A stretch of DNA of 51,684 nucleotides from Spirochaetales bacterium (GTDB taxonomy: Bacteria; Spirochaetota; Spirochaetia; SZUA-6; DRHE01), in NCBI GenBank assembly GCA_030604195.1, contig JAUVWI010000019.1, positions 1 to 51,684 on the forward strand. Reading direction: 5' to 3'. Positions 17,785 to 26,231 of this stretch are shown in pieces. The notes beneath the pieces were generated by a model. It was not told the DNA's origin and searched no databases. It worked only from the letters and a program-made list of their open reading frames with translations. Both the position numbers and the translations under genes were made by a program. How positions within the stretch are numbered: position 1 is the first letter of the stretch; every line of letters begins with the position of its first letter.

Positions 17785-19005
17785 ATGAATGAAATCCAAA
17801 AAGATTATCATATTGAAGAAGATGAAATAGACCTGTTAGCCCTGTTTGGGGTGCTATTCAGATACAAGCTTCTTATAATCATTATTACACTGGTTTCTGC
17901 ACTGGGCGCTGTTGGTTTTTCGGTTCTGTCTTTAGTTCTTCCCCCGGAAAGAAGCCCCCTTCCCAATAAATACCGCCCCGAGGCGCTGATCCTGGTTCAG
18001 GGCCAGCAGCAGGGAGATCTTTCCTCTATGATCTCCTCTTCCGGTCTGGGCGCCCTGGCAAGTATGGCCGGGGTTTCCGTCGACGGATCGGGTTATGGCG
18101 AATTAGCCGTAATACTGCTCAAGAGCAAATCCATCTTAGATACCATTGCCGAGGAATTCAATCTGGTTGAGCGCTATAAAATTAAAAAATATATTAAAGC
18201 AGAAACCAGGAGTATAATATTGGAAAACTCAAGCTTTGATTATGATGCTAAAACCAACACAATAACCATTAGCTATGAAGATTACGACCCGGTTTTGGCA
18301 ACCGCTGTGGTTAATCGTATAGTCGAACTCTTAGATAAGCGCGTTAGCAGTATTTGCGGAAACAGGAGCCTAACCCTTAAGAAGCTGCTTGAAGTAAAAC
18401 TGGACGGTGTTTCTGCGGAAATGTCCGGATTGGAAGCTCGGATTCAGGATTTTCAACAGGAACACGGGGTGTTAAGTATTGAAGAACTGGCCACTGAACA
18501 GATTACAATGCTTGCCAGGCTGCGCTCCCAGTTGATATTAAAAGAAGTGGAAATTAAGACCTATTCCGATTTCAGCAGAATTGAAGATCCGGTAATAAAA
18601 CGTTTGAAATCGGAACGGGACAACCTGCTAAAGCTTATTCGAGAAGTGGAAAGCGGGTTTTCAAGCTATGAAAAGATTATGCCCGCGCAAAAGGATTTAC
18701 CGGAGCTGGCTTTAGAGTTTATCCATTTAAAGCGTGATTTATTTGTTCAGGAAAAGATATATGAAATATTAATCCAGCAGTACGAATTGACCAAGCTTTC
18801 AATTGAAGGGGAAGAGCCAATTTTCCAGGTTCTGGAATTAGCGGAAGTCCCGGATAAAAAATCAGGACCCAGCAGGTCCTTAATTTGTATTGTAACTGTG
18901 TTTTTAGCCTTTTTCTTTAGTATTATTGCAGTCTTTATTTTAAATGCAATTAAAAACATTAAAAACGATCCTGATAAGATAAAAAGAATAAAAGGGATCA
19001 GCTGA
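17785..19005 (+). CDS. Wzz-type polysaccharide chain-length determinant / co-polymerase
   Basis: 406 aa. A short cytoplasmic start (EDEIDLLALFGVLFRYK, the usual Wzz opening) leads into transmembrane segment 1 (residues ~29-53), a long periplasmic region with predicted coiled coil (residues ~190-300) and a second transmembrane segment (~368-392) after the Pro/Gly motif GPSRS. There is no C-terminal tyrosine-kinase domain, so this is the kinase-free inner-membrane form. Such proteins set the chain length of O-antigen or exopolysaccharide and touch the outer-membrane exporter encoded next. No Shine-Dalgarno sequence precedes the ATG; a TATAAT ends 8 nt upstream. No glycosyltransferase, flippase or polymerase gene lies in the window. 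Confidence 0.85.
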   Translation: MNEIQKDYHIEEDEIDLLALFGVLFRYKLLIIIITLVSALGAVGFSVLSLVLPPERSPLPNKYRPEALILVQGQQQGDLSSMISSSGLGALASMAGVSVDGSGYGELAVILLKSKSILDTIAEEFNLVERYKIKKYIKAETRSIILENSSFDYDAKTNTITISYEDYDPVLATAVVNRIVELLDKRVSSICGNRSLTLKKLLEVKLDGVSAEMSGLEARIQDFQQEHGVLSIEELATEQITMLARLRSQLILKEVEIKTYSDFSRIEDPVIKRLKSERDNLLKLIREVESGFSSYEKIMPAQKDLPELALEFIHLKRDLFVQEKIYEILIQQYELTKLSIEGEEPIFQVLELAEVPDKKSGPSRSLICIVTVFLAFFFSIIAVFILNAIKNIKNDPDKIKRIKGIS

Positions 19006-19059
19006 AGATAAACAATAAACAGCCTGGGCGTTGGTATTATTATTAAAAGGAAATATTAA

Positions 19060-20568
19060 ATGAAGAAACAAGTATTCTGTGTTTTGCTGCTCATTCTCAC
19101 TAGCTTATTATGCTTTTCACAGGAAGGAACGGAGAGTACTTTAAGCGATATTTCTTTATCTTCTGCAAGCGAGCGTTTACCCCCCATTACCTACAACAGG
19201 CTTCTCCTGGCCATGTCCAATCCGGAATATCCGGTTATGCCGGGGGATGTATATAAACTCAACTATCTTAGTTCTCACCAGCTTGTTTCCATGGAGGTTA
19301 TTGTATCCAGCGACTTTATCATTAACCTCGCTATTTTCGGAAAAATTAATGCAAAAAATATGACCTTTAACAAAATCAAGTCTATTGTGGAAGAGAAAGT
19401 AGAACAGGCATATCCGGGCAGCACACCATCGCTTATACTCATTTCCGTAGGTTCATTCCAGGTTTATATTACCGGTGAGGTAAAACAATCAGTCAATATT
19501 ACAGCCTGGGGTCTTACCCTGCTCAGTGAGGTTGTTGGCCAACACCTTACGCCATATTCATCGAATAGAGATATTGAAGTATTGCCTGAACAAGGGAGGG
19601 GGAGGCAATATGATCTTTTCAAAGCCAAACGTTTTGGGATGAAAGAAGAGGACCCCTATCTCAAGCCTGGGGATACCATTATAATCTCTAAAAGAGACAG
19701 AGCGGTAAGTATTTCCGGACAGGTCAGGAGGCCAAGTCAATATCAGCTTCTTCCCGGGGAGGGATTACAGGAACTTATCCAATACTATGGCGATGCTTTT
19801 ACAGAGCTTGCAGACAAATCAAGAATAAAGATTGATAGATTTATAACCGGAAGCGAAAAACCGGCTGAAACCATGTATCTGGATCTGAGCAAAGGCTATG
19901 ATGATGAATTCCTGCTGAAAGATTTAGATGTTGTTGTTGTGCCCACAAAGATTGACAAACTTCCCATAGTTTACTTTGAAGGGGCGCTGGGTAAGCAGTT
20001 TGAAACTGAGGGAGGCCAGGTAGTAGATACTGCCAATAAAGTAACATACCGCTTTAAGGAAGGAGAGACACTCTATAGCGCTCTATTTGCATTAAGAGGT
20101 TCAATTTCTCCGGTAGCGGCTCTTGCAAATTCATTTATAATCAGGTTGGGTCATACAGAACTGATCCCTGTAAATATCGAGAAACTACTGTATAACTATA
20201 ATCCTATCGATGATATCGAGCTTAAGCCCTATGACTCGATTATAATACCATTTAAGCAGTTTTTTGTAAGCGTTTCCGGAGCAGTTATTAGTCCGGGAAG
20301 GTATCCTTATGTCCCAAACCGAACCTACGAGTACTATGTTAGTTTAGCAGGCGGAATAGATCCTGATAAAAACACCAACAACAAAGTCATCATCAAAGAT
20401 ATGGAAGAAATTTTGCGCACTACAGAGGCTGTAATCCAACCTGAAGATAAAATTTATGTTCCTGCAAACAGCTTCTTCCATAATTTTAATAAATATTTCC
20501 CGCTTATCACTACCGGATTAACCCTGGGTATTTCTATTATGAACATATTCCTACTTATGGGAAATTAA
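19060..20568 (+). CDS. Polysaccharide export protein (Wza-like, SLBB domains)
   Basis: 502 aa. The start is supported by AAGGAAA seven nt upstream. A signal peptide (residues 1-20, cut near CFSQ-EG) leads to a polysaccharide-export domain (PVMPGDVYKL near residue 57, the typical PGD motif) and at least three SLBB-type segments, near residues 133 (VYITGEV), 217 (SISGQVRRP) and 403 (VSVSGAVISPG). A hydrophobic segment at residues ~477-499 closes the protein, comparable to the Wza transmembrane helix. It should form the outer-membrane channel for a surface polysaccharide, paired with the Wzz-like protein encoded 54 nt upstream. There is no lipobox Cys after the signal, unlike enterobacterial Wza. 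A hairpin at 20607-20628 separates it from the convergent gene. Confidence 0.88.
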   Translation: MKKQVFCVLLLILTSLLCFSQEGTESTLSDISLSSASERLPPITYNRLLLAMSNPEYPVMPGDVYKLNYLSSHQLVSMEVIVSSDFIINLAIFGKINAKNMTFNKIKSIVEEKVEQAYPGSTPSLILISVGSFQVYITGEVKQSVNITAWGLTLLSEVVGQHLTPYSSNRDIEVLPEQGRGRQYDLFKAKRFGMKEEDPYLKPGDTIIISKRDRAVSISGQVRRPSQYQLLPGEGLQELIQYYGDAFTELADKSRIKIDRFITGSEKPAETMYLDLSKGYDDEFLLKDLDVVVVPTKIDKLPIVYFEGALGKQFETEGGQVVDTANKVTYRFKEGETLYSALFALRGSISPVAALANSFIIRLGHTELIPVNIEKLLYNYNPIDDIELKPYDSIIIPFKQFFVSVSGAVISPGRYPYVPNRTYEYYVSLAGGIDPDKNTNNKVIIKDMEEILRTTEAVIQPEDKIYVPANSFFHNFNKYFPLITTGLTLGISIMNIFLLMGN

Positions 20569-20606
20569 GGTTTCTAACACACAATCTGCTTTTTTCTGCT
20601 GTCCGG

Positions 20607-20628
20607 CCCTGAAGAGCCCGGCTCAGGG
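20607..20628. terminator. Hairpin between convergent genes, possible bidirectional terminator
   Basis: CCCT-gaa-GAGC, loop ccg, GCTC-AGGG forms eight base pairs with a three-base bulge. It sits in the 67-nt gap between two convergent stop codons. On the plus side it is followed by a broken T-rich stretch rather than a clean T-run, so it is only moderately convincing as an intrinsic terminator. Confidence 0.45.
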
Positions 20629-20635
20629 GTTTGGT

Positions 20636-22534
20636 TCACTTTTTACTTTCAATTTTTACCTGCACGTAAACCATATCCATTTCACCGGGAATATTCCCCT
20701 CTTCCAGGATTTCTTCTACAACGGCTAATATTCTTTTGTCTGAAACCTGAAGAATAGCGCCTTCGGCAATATCTTCTTCTTTATTCATTTCAGAAAAACG
20801 CTTGATTATTATTCTTGATCCCTTTTCAACGGGGAGCGCAACCAGGGGTTCGATTACTATTTGACTGCCGGAAACCACGGCAATGGTGCCCAGAAAGTTA
20901 AAGATATTTTCTCTTTGCTTATCAATATCTCCGGCTACCAGGGTTTGAATTTCATTAATAGCAGCATGAAAAAGGGGTTCCCTTTGGGCTTGATAGTCTA
21001 TTTTGTCATATACATCTTCATCGATTTCAGTCCGGAGTCCTGATAAATATTTAACAAACAATATTATATCCTGTAATGCAGATTCCCGGCCTTCTCCTAT
21101 TGCCCGCTCTTCCACAGAGCCGGTTACCCTTTGCTGAATATTTCTTAAAAGTTCTGAAAATCCGGGAAAAAAATGCTGCGCACTTTCTGCATTAAGGGAA
21201 TTATAAAGCAGACGCTCTGCCTCCGGATAATTATATTCGCTTTCCGAAGATACTAATTTAGCGGTTTCCTTTTTATATATTTCATAGAGGGCTGTTAAAT
21301 CATTAATACGCTTTTCCAGAGATTCAAGGCCGGCTACTTTTACGTTAGCCTCTAACATATCGAGTTTAAGTGTTTCCGCTTCTTTGAGTAGATTTTGAAT
21401 AATTTCTTCTTGCTTACCAGGTAATTCAGTATCAATTTTTTCAGGCGCCTGGATAATTTGCTGCGGACTAAGAGACTTTTTAAGAGAATCAATTATAAAG
21501 AATTCTATTCTTCTTCTATTTAAAACTGCCGGAGGAACCTCAACTGATTCCTTCTGCAGTAAATATCTTAACTCATCAAGTGATCTTGCAGCCGCTTCAA
21601 GATCAGAGGCTTTAACCTGCTCCATAATTATTGAATAAAAGCTGATTATTTGATTATTAAGCAATTCTTCTCTTTTGGCAGCTTCGGATAGTGTTAAGAA
21701 TTCCTGCTCTGCAGGAGAACTGTCCGGCAGCAAAGTCGTTTTTATCTCGGCTTCAGCCCCTTTCTTTATTTCTTCCAAAAGGACAGCCCTTTCCTTATTG
21801 ATTTCCTGAAGACTCTCCCGGGCCAGTTCTTCTTCTCTAAGAAGTTCCTTTTCTCTTTCTTGAATGGCGCCATCTAATTTGGATCGATATTTTTCCATTT
21901 CCAGGGCGTTCTCGAGTTTTAAATTTTCTTTAAAAACTTCTAATTTGTAATTCATTTCCTGATCAGTAATAGCCTGCTCGGATAACCTAACTTTCTCTTT
22001 TTCAAGTTCTCTTTCCAGGCCGGCGACCAGCTCTTGCTCTTTACTCTTGATGTCTGCATTCCTGTTGGCTTTTAAGGCTGCTCTTGACAGTTCCAGCTCT
22101 TTAAGATGTTTTTGAATTTGATCAATTTCAGCGCTCTTTTCCCTTAACTTTGCTTCGGTTTCTTTTTTCAGCTCTGCAATAAGCCGGCTCCCGGCAGATG
22201 TTAGGTTTATTTTTCCCTGTGTTATATTCTTTTGCTCAACCCTGAAAAGCTCGGAAAATAGATAAATCCCCAGACAAATCACTATGATGGCTGCAATATT
22301 GATGATAACGGGAAAAAGAATGCCCTTTTTCTTTGCTCTTAGAGTAAAGAGAGCATCGGTTACCTTAGTTCTGCTCTTAGATACTAAGTTATCAATATCC
22401 AGCAGAATTAGCTGTTTTTCTTCATGGGTGATGAAGTGATCTTCTGAGGAAAGCTCTGATTTTTCAGGATGGTTATTGTTTTCTATGCTGAGGGACTCAT
22501 TATAAGAAATTGCTTTTGCAAGGAGGCTTCCCAC
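20636..22534 (-). CDS. Membrane-anchored coiled-coil protein, unknown function
   Basis: 632 aa from a GTG start with AGGA 9 nt upstream. A cytoplasmic N-terminus of about 70 polar residues is followed by one transmembrane segment (71-93) and then a very long Glu/Lys/Leu-rich coiled coil (about 115-300) and further helical segments; the last ~110 residues are more globular and Val/Ile-rich (VVSGSQIVIEPLVALPV, ILQVSDKRILAVVEEIL). I recognise no catalytic motif. The layout, a single-pass anchor with a long periplasmic coiled coil, suggests a structural or tethering role in the envelope. It is the last gene of the minus-strand set, 95 nt after the gene before it, so it could have its own promoter. 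Confidence 0.75.
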   Translation of the reverse strand: MGSLLAKAISYNESLSIENNNHPEKSELSSEDHFITHEEKQLILLDIDNLVSKSRTKVTDALFTLRAKKKGILFPVIINIAAIIVICLGIYLFSELFRVEQKNITQGKINLTSAGSRLIAELKKETEAKLREKSAEIDQIQKHLKELELSRAALKANRNADIKSKEQELVAGLERELEKEKVRLSEQAITDQEMNYKLEVFKENLKLENALEMEKYRSKLDGAIQEREKELLREEELARESLQEINKERAVLLEEIKKGAEAEIKTTLLPDSSPAEQEFLTLSEAAKREELLNNQIISFYSIIMEQVKASDLEAAARSLDELRYLLQKESVEVPPAVLNRRRIEFFIIDSLKKSLSPQQIIQAPEKIDTELPGKQEEIIQNLLKEAETLKLDMLEANVKVAGLESLEKRINDLTALYEIYKKETAKLVSSESEYNYPEAERLLYNSLNAESAQHFFPGFSELLRNIQQRVTGSVEERAIGEGRESALQDIILFVKYLSGLRTEIDEDVYDKIDYQAQREPLFHAAINEIQTLVAGDIDKQRENIFNFLGTIAVVSGSQIVIEPLVALPVEKGSRIIIKRFSEMNKEEDIAEGAILQVSDKRILAVVEEILEEGNIPGEMDMVYVQVKIESKK

Positions 22535-22629
22535 TTATTTAATTCCTGTTCCTCTCTACTATCGGACAAGGGGGCTTCAATATTTATTTTAATGTGTTAT
22601 TTCTGTTTCATGGCCTATGTACAATAGAT

Positions 22630-23268
22630 TCATTCTTTAGCTGATCCGGCTGCAAACAGGGGCACTGAAACAACAAAGCCCAAAGCGCCCACACCGGCAA
22701 AAAAATAGCTTAAACGTTGATACTCATTTGCCGAATCTCTCAACCGGGTAGCTTCTTCAATTGTAGTTGCTGAAAAATAACTTTTAAGTGTAATTTCACT
22801 TTGATACCAATAATAGTTGGTTAAAATTGTAGAAACTATTCCCGTTCCCAGCGACGCCCAGAAAGCACACGAAAAGGCAAATCTGAAAGACTTTCTTCTT
22901 TTATCTTTTTTTAAGGTTTCCAACATCAATTTGTGGTTTTCTTCCCTGTTTTCAGTTATATCCTGCAGATTTTTCTTTTCTTTGGCTAAGAAGAGCATAA
23001 TATCAGCTTCGGTGTATAAATCTTTATAAGGTGAGCCTTTTATCTGGTCGATTATTGTGTTTAACTGCAAAATATTTTCAGGCAGGAGATAGTAGTCTTT
23101 GCCCAGATATTTTTCAGCGCTATTCATTTTTTGTAATATATCCATACGGCTTTGCTCCTGCTGCTCTATAGAGAGAGTTTCCTGGGCAATGAGCAAAGAG
23201 GGGCTGCTGCTCAGGGAAAATATAAGTAAAATTGCCGGAATCAGCCGGGAAAGTGGATATTTAAACAT
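22630..23268 (-). CDS. Small exported/membrane protein, unknown function
   Basis: 212 aa. A signal peptide (residues 1-28, ending SLLIAQ) precedes a helical, charged middle region and two hydrophobic segments, about 128-152 and 188-208, separated by an Asn/Glu/Arg-rich helix. The ATG lies two nt after the stop of the PEGA gene, so translation is probably coupled. No family is recognised. Its place between a PEGA/TPR protein and a coiled-coil anchor protein points to a joint envelope role, which is an inference from order only. Confidence 0.7.
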   Translation of the reverse strand: MFKYPLSRLIPAILLIFSLSSSPSLLIAQETLSIEQQEQSRMDILQKMNSAEKYLGKDYYLLPENILQLNTIIDQIKGSPYKDLYTEADIMLFLAKEKKNLQDITENREENHKLMLETLKKDKRRKSFRFAFSCAFWASLGTGIVSTILTNYYWYQSEITLKSYFSATTIEEATRLRDSANEYQRLSYFFAGVGALGFVVSVPLFAAGSAKE

Positions 23269-23270
23269 CT

Positions 23271-24587
23271 TCAGCTTTCACCCCTAATTGATTTTAAAAG
23301 TTCCTTGATTTTTTGCTTTAATTCATCATTTAATTCTTCATTGACGCTGAGATTTTCAATAAGATTTAGCTGAGCCAGGGCGCCCTTTTTGTTTCCTTCA
23401 ATATTAAGATAATAGGCTAATTTATAGCGGTAGAGGGTTATTTTATTTGAATCTACGTATAATTGTACCATTTCATCGAGGCATTCTATAAGCCGGGATA
23501 GAACTTTCTTCTCTTTTTGCAACCATCGCTCGAGGATTTCACATCTATAATAATCAATACCTTCACGGCTGAATAAAGGATCAAATAGAACCATTTCATC
23601 AAGCTGCTCGATACCTGGTTCATACAGTTCCTGTTTTACAAAGACGCCTGCCAGGTCTTTTTGTGCCTTATCGTATAGCTCGGCAAGGGGGTATTTGTCT
23701 ATTATAAGCTGAAACTCGAGAGCAGCCAGTGAATATTTACCCATAATATAGTGAATCTTGGCTATCTTATAGAGGGAAAGTGGTACATAGATTGTTTCCC
23801 GGTAGTTATTGATTATTATAGAATAAAAATGGAGCGCTTCATTTAATGTACCTGAAGCAAGCATATTTTCTCCATCTTCATAATGTGTTTTTGCCATAGA
23901 TTCTGATCTGCGTAAATCTTCGTTAGTGAAAGAAAAGGTTTTTTTGAATTTACCCCGGCGCAGCCATAATATAGCATCAATCCCGATCATTGCTATGTTT
24001 ACCGAAAAGGATGAAATTGTTGCCGGTGAGAACTTTAAGATTTGGTCCTTGGGATAAAGAATATCTTTGATTGCAAGCAGGGCGGAAAAGGAAAGGGTAA
24101 TGGGAATGGTAAGGTTTAAAGCATTAATAAGTCCCTGCTGAGGAAATTGGGGTTTAATTTCCAGGATATCTTTCTTCCTGCGGATATTATAGGTTCCCTC
24201 CTGAATATTGAAGAGCCTTTCACCGGTATCCTCATTTGTCTTGTGGATGACAATATTCTTTTCCTCCGTAAAGGAGGGGCTGAAATATGCTCTTCCAAGC
24301 TCGATATTAAGGCCGGCTATTTCTCCTGCTGCTATATCCAGCTTGAGGGTCTGCTCTTTGAATCCCTTTTTGCTTATTTTAAGGCGGTGCTTTCCGGCGG
24401 AGAGAGTTTTTAAGAGCAGTGGAGTCTGCTCTATTAAAAGATTACCATCCAGTATAACCCTGGCGCCCAGGGGTGAAGATGTTATAAACAAAACACCACT
24501 TTGCGGGACCGAATCCTGTGCGTAAGCCCCGGCAGCAAGGGTAATAAGCAGAAGTAAAAGGGTTGTTTTGCTTATTATAATGTTCAA
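23271..24587 (-). CDS. PEGA-domain protein with C-terminal TPR-like repeats
   Basis: The start is set at TTG 24587, four nt after the stop of the LamG lipoprotein gene, because the frame then opens directly with a signal peptide (NIIISKTTLLLLLITLAAGAYAQ); the longer frame from 24701 only adds a non-signal leader lying over the upstream gene. That gives 438 aa. Residues ~30-98 form a PEGA domain (LFITSSPLGARVILDG, LSAGKHRLKISKKGF), a beta fold found in S-layer-like and surface proteins. A hydrophobic region (~150-190) follows, then tandem helical pairs of tetratricopeptide type (~240-400, with HYEDGENMLASG and ALHFYSIIIN). The likely role is peptidoglycan- or envelope-associated scaffolding; no enzyme motif is seen. 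Confidence 0.8.
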   Translation of the reverse strand: MNIIISKTTLLLLLITLAAGAYAQDSVPQSGVLFITSSPLGARVILDGNLLIEQTPLLLKTLSAGKHRLKISKKGFKEQTLKLDIAAGEIAGLNIELGRAYFSPSFTEEKNIVIHKTNEDTGERLFNIQEGTYNIRRKKDILEIKPQFPQQGLINALNLTIPITLSFSALLAIKDILYPKDQILKFSPATISSFSVNIAMIGIDAILWLRRGKFKKTFSFTNEDLRRSESMAKTHYEDGENMLASGTLNEALHFYSIIINNYRETIYVPLSLYKIAKIHYIMGKYSLAALEFQLIIDKYPLAELYDKAQKDLAGVFVKQELYEPGIEQLDEMVLFDPLFSREGIDYYRCEILERWLQKEKKVLSRLIECLDEMVQLYVDSNKITLYRYKLAYYLNIEGNKKGALAQLNLIENLSVNEELNDELKQKIKELLKSIRGES

Positions 24588-24591
24588 GCTT

Positions 24592-25932
24592 TTACCAGGA
24601 GCTGTTGGATATTTCATATATTTCAACAGGGGATAACCCGCGGTTGTAAATGCGCAGGTCATCCAATTTGCCGTCCCAGTAGTCTGTATTGACGGCAGCA
24701 TCTATCCGGCTGCCGATATAAAGATCACCGGCGGGTGTCTCCGTGGTTGCAGTGGTGGTTGATATTGCCCTTTGCACTCCATCGATATAGAGAATGTGGG
24801 TAGCAGCGGTTGAAACCGCGGCAAAGTGGTGCCAGCTCGAGTCCCGGTGATCTACGGCATAGTTTAAAGATGAATCAGCGCCCGCGTTTGTCCGGGTCCA
24901 GGTTAGAAACCCGGAACTATCAGCATAGATCCACCAGTTTTTGTTTGCGCCCGTAATGTCCATCTTGCTGAATATGGTGATGGGGTCGGGATTAATAAGG
25001 GCGCTATCCATCCAGTACCAGCCGCAGATAGTATAGCCCGGGTCCTCGTCCAGATCAAAGGCCGGGTCGTGAGCAATAACAATATCTGCCAGCAGGTCGG
25101 AATCAAATGAGGCTACATTACCTCGCACTCCATCAATATCCTCCGTCGCATTACGGTTGGCGCCGTCGTACGGGGGGACATTCCCGCCATCTTCCGGCCA
25201 GACACCACTATCTAAATTATCCAGAGTCCACCTGGCCAGCAGATCAGCCCCCGGAGTTGTTCCGATGTAATAAATTTCTTTTATTATCGCGCTTGAATTG
25301 AAGGCTTGATCAATAACCCTGGCTCTAAGCACCGTGTCCTCTGTAATGTTAATTGGTGTAATTGGTGTTGTTAAGCTGTTAGAGTAGTTCCATATACCGT
25401 TAGTTGATTTATTCAAGATATAATAATCTAATCGTACCGGAGTCTCATCCGGTGGAGTTGCTACAGTAAAGGAAATGGTTACTGACTTGGGGTCTGTGTG
25501 TTGCCCCCCGGCAATATCTACAGTCGGCGCCTCAGGAACACTGGTGTCAACCCAGAAACTGATCTCTTTAACTAAGAAAGAGAGGATTTCATAGTTACCA
25601 TTTCTATAGGTGAGAACGGCAAAATCAAAGTTGTACTCTCCATCTTTCAACTTAGTGAAATTTAATTGATTTATCTGTCCCGCCGGTAAATCTTCTTCAT
25701 GTTCTTCTGTATATGTACCATCACTTTTGGCCAGGGTATAGCGGCATTTGTGCACATCCTCGTCCGCTGTGAAGCTGCATTGAATAGCAATATTTTTTAT
25801 ATTAATAATTGGCGGGGAGGTTATAGTAAGAGAATACTCGGGTATAGGCAGTTCCAGATCCAGCAGGCAGGTGGTAAACAATAGAAAAGGCAAGGTGATA
25901 ATTGATACAATTACAATTCTCATTAACCGCAC
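24592..25932 (-). CDS. Lipoprotein with Ig/Fn3-like and LamG (concanavalin-like) domains
   Basis: 446 aa. GTG at 25932 is preferred to the in-frame ATG at 25923 because AGGAGG sits 11 nt before the GTG. The signal ends LLFTTC, a spirochaetal-style lipobox. Residues ~35-220 contain two beta-sandwich segments (tension/Ig-like, VPEAPTVDIAGG start of the second). Residues ~232-446 match the LamG/pentraxin-like jelly roll: RWTLDNLDSG, TICGWYWMD, SWHHFAAVS, ILYIDGVQ, DLYIGSR, WDGKLDDLRIYNRGLS, the last being the hallmark ending of the family. LamG domains bind glycans or proteins, so this is probably a surface adhesin or the sensory head of the minus-strand operon it begins. Confidence 0.85.
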   Translation of the reverse strand: MRLMRIVIVSIITLPFLLFTTCLLDLELPIPEYSLTITSPPIINIKNIAIQCSFTADEDVHKCRYTLAKSDGTYTEEHEEDLPAGQINQLNFTKLKDGEYNFDFAVLTYRNGNYEILSFLVKEISFWVDTSVPEAPTVDIAGGQHTDPKSVTISFTVATPPDETPVRLDYYILNKSTNGIWNYSNSLTTPITPINITEDTVLRARVIDQAFNSSAIIKEIYYIGTTPGADLLARWTLDNLDSGVWPEDGGNVPPYDGANRNATEDIDGVRGNVASFDSDLLADIVIAHDPAFDLDEDPGYTICGWYWMDSALINPDPITIFSKMDITGANKNWWIYADSSGFLTWTRTNAGADSSLNYAVDHRDSSWHHFAAVSTAATHILYIDGVQRAISTTTATTETPAGDLYIGSRIDAAVNTDYWDGKLDDLRIYNRGLSPVEIYEISNSSW

Positions 25933-26231
25933 AGTGTTATCTTCCTCCTGTTTTGCATATTGCCCATATACTATTCTATATCAAAAAGCTTTAAAAAAAC
26001 AGTATTTAACAAAAATACCCATAGGTTGAACTTAAGATGAACTGTGCGGCCAGGATTGCCGGCCAAATTAAGGAAACCGGCCTTTCAGATCATCTAAACC
26101 TCTATTAGTTGTCCCACCAAAAAATATTTCAAAATATTAAAAGCAGGAAAGCTGTTTCAGGGTTTATCTATAGTGAATGGAACAAATATTCCTGATATTT
26201 AAGGAAAAGATTATTAATGAGGGGGGATAAA

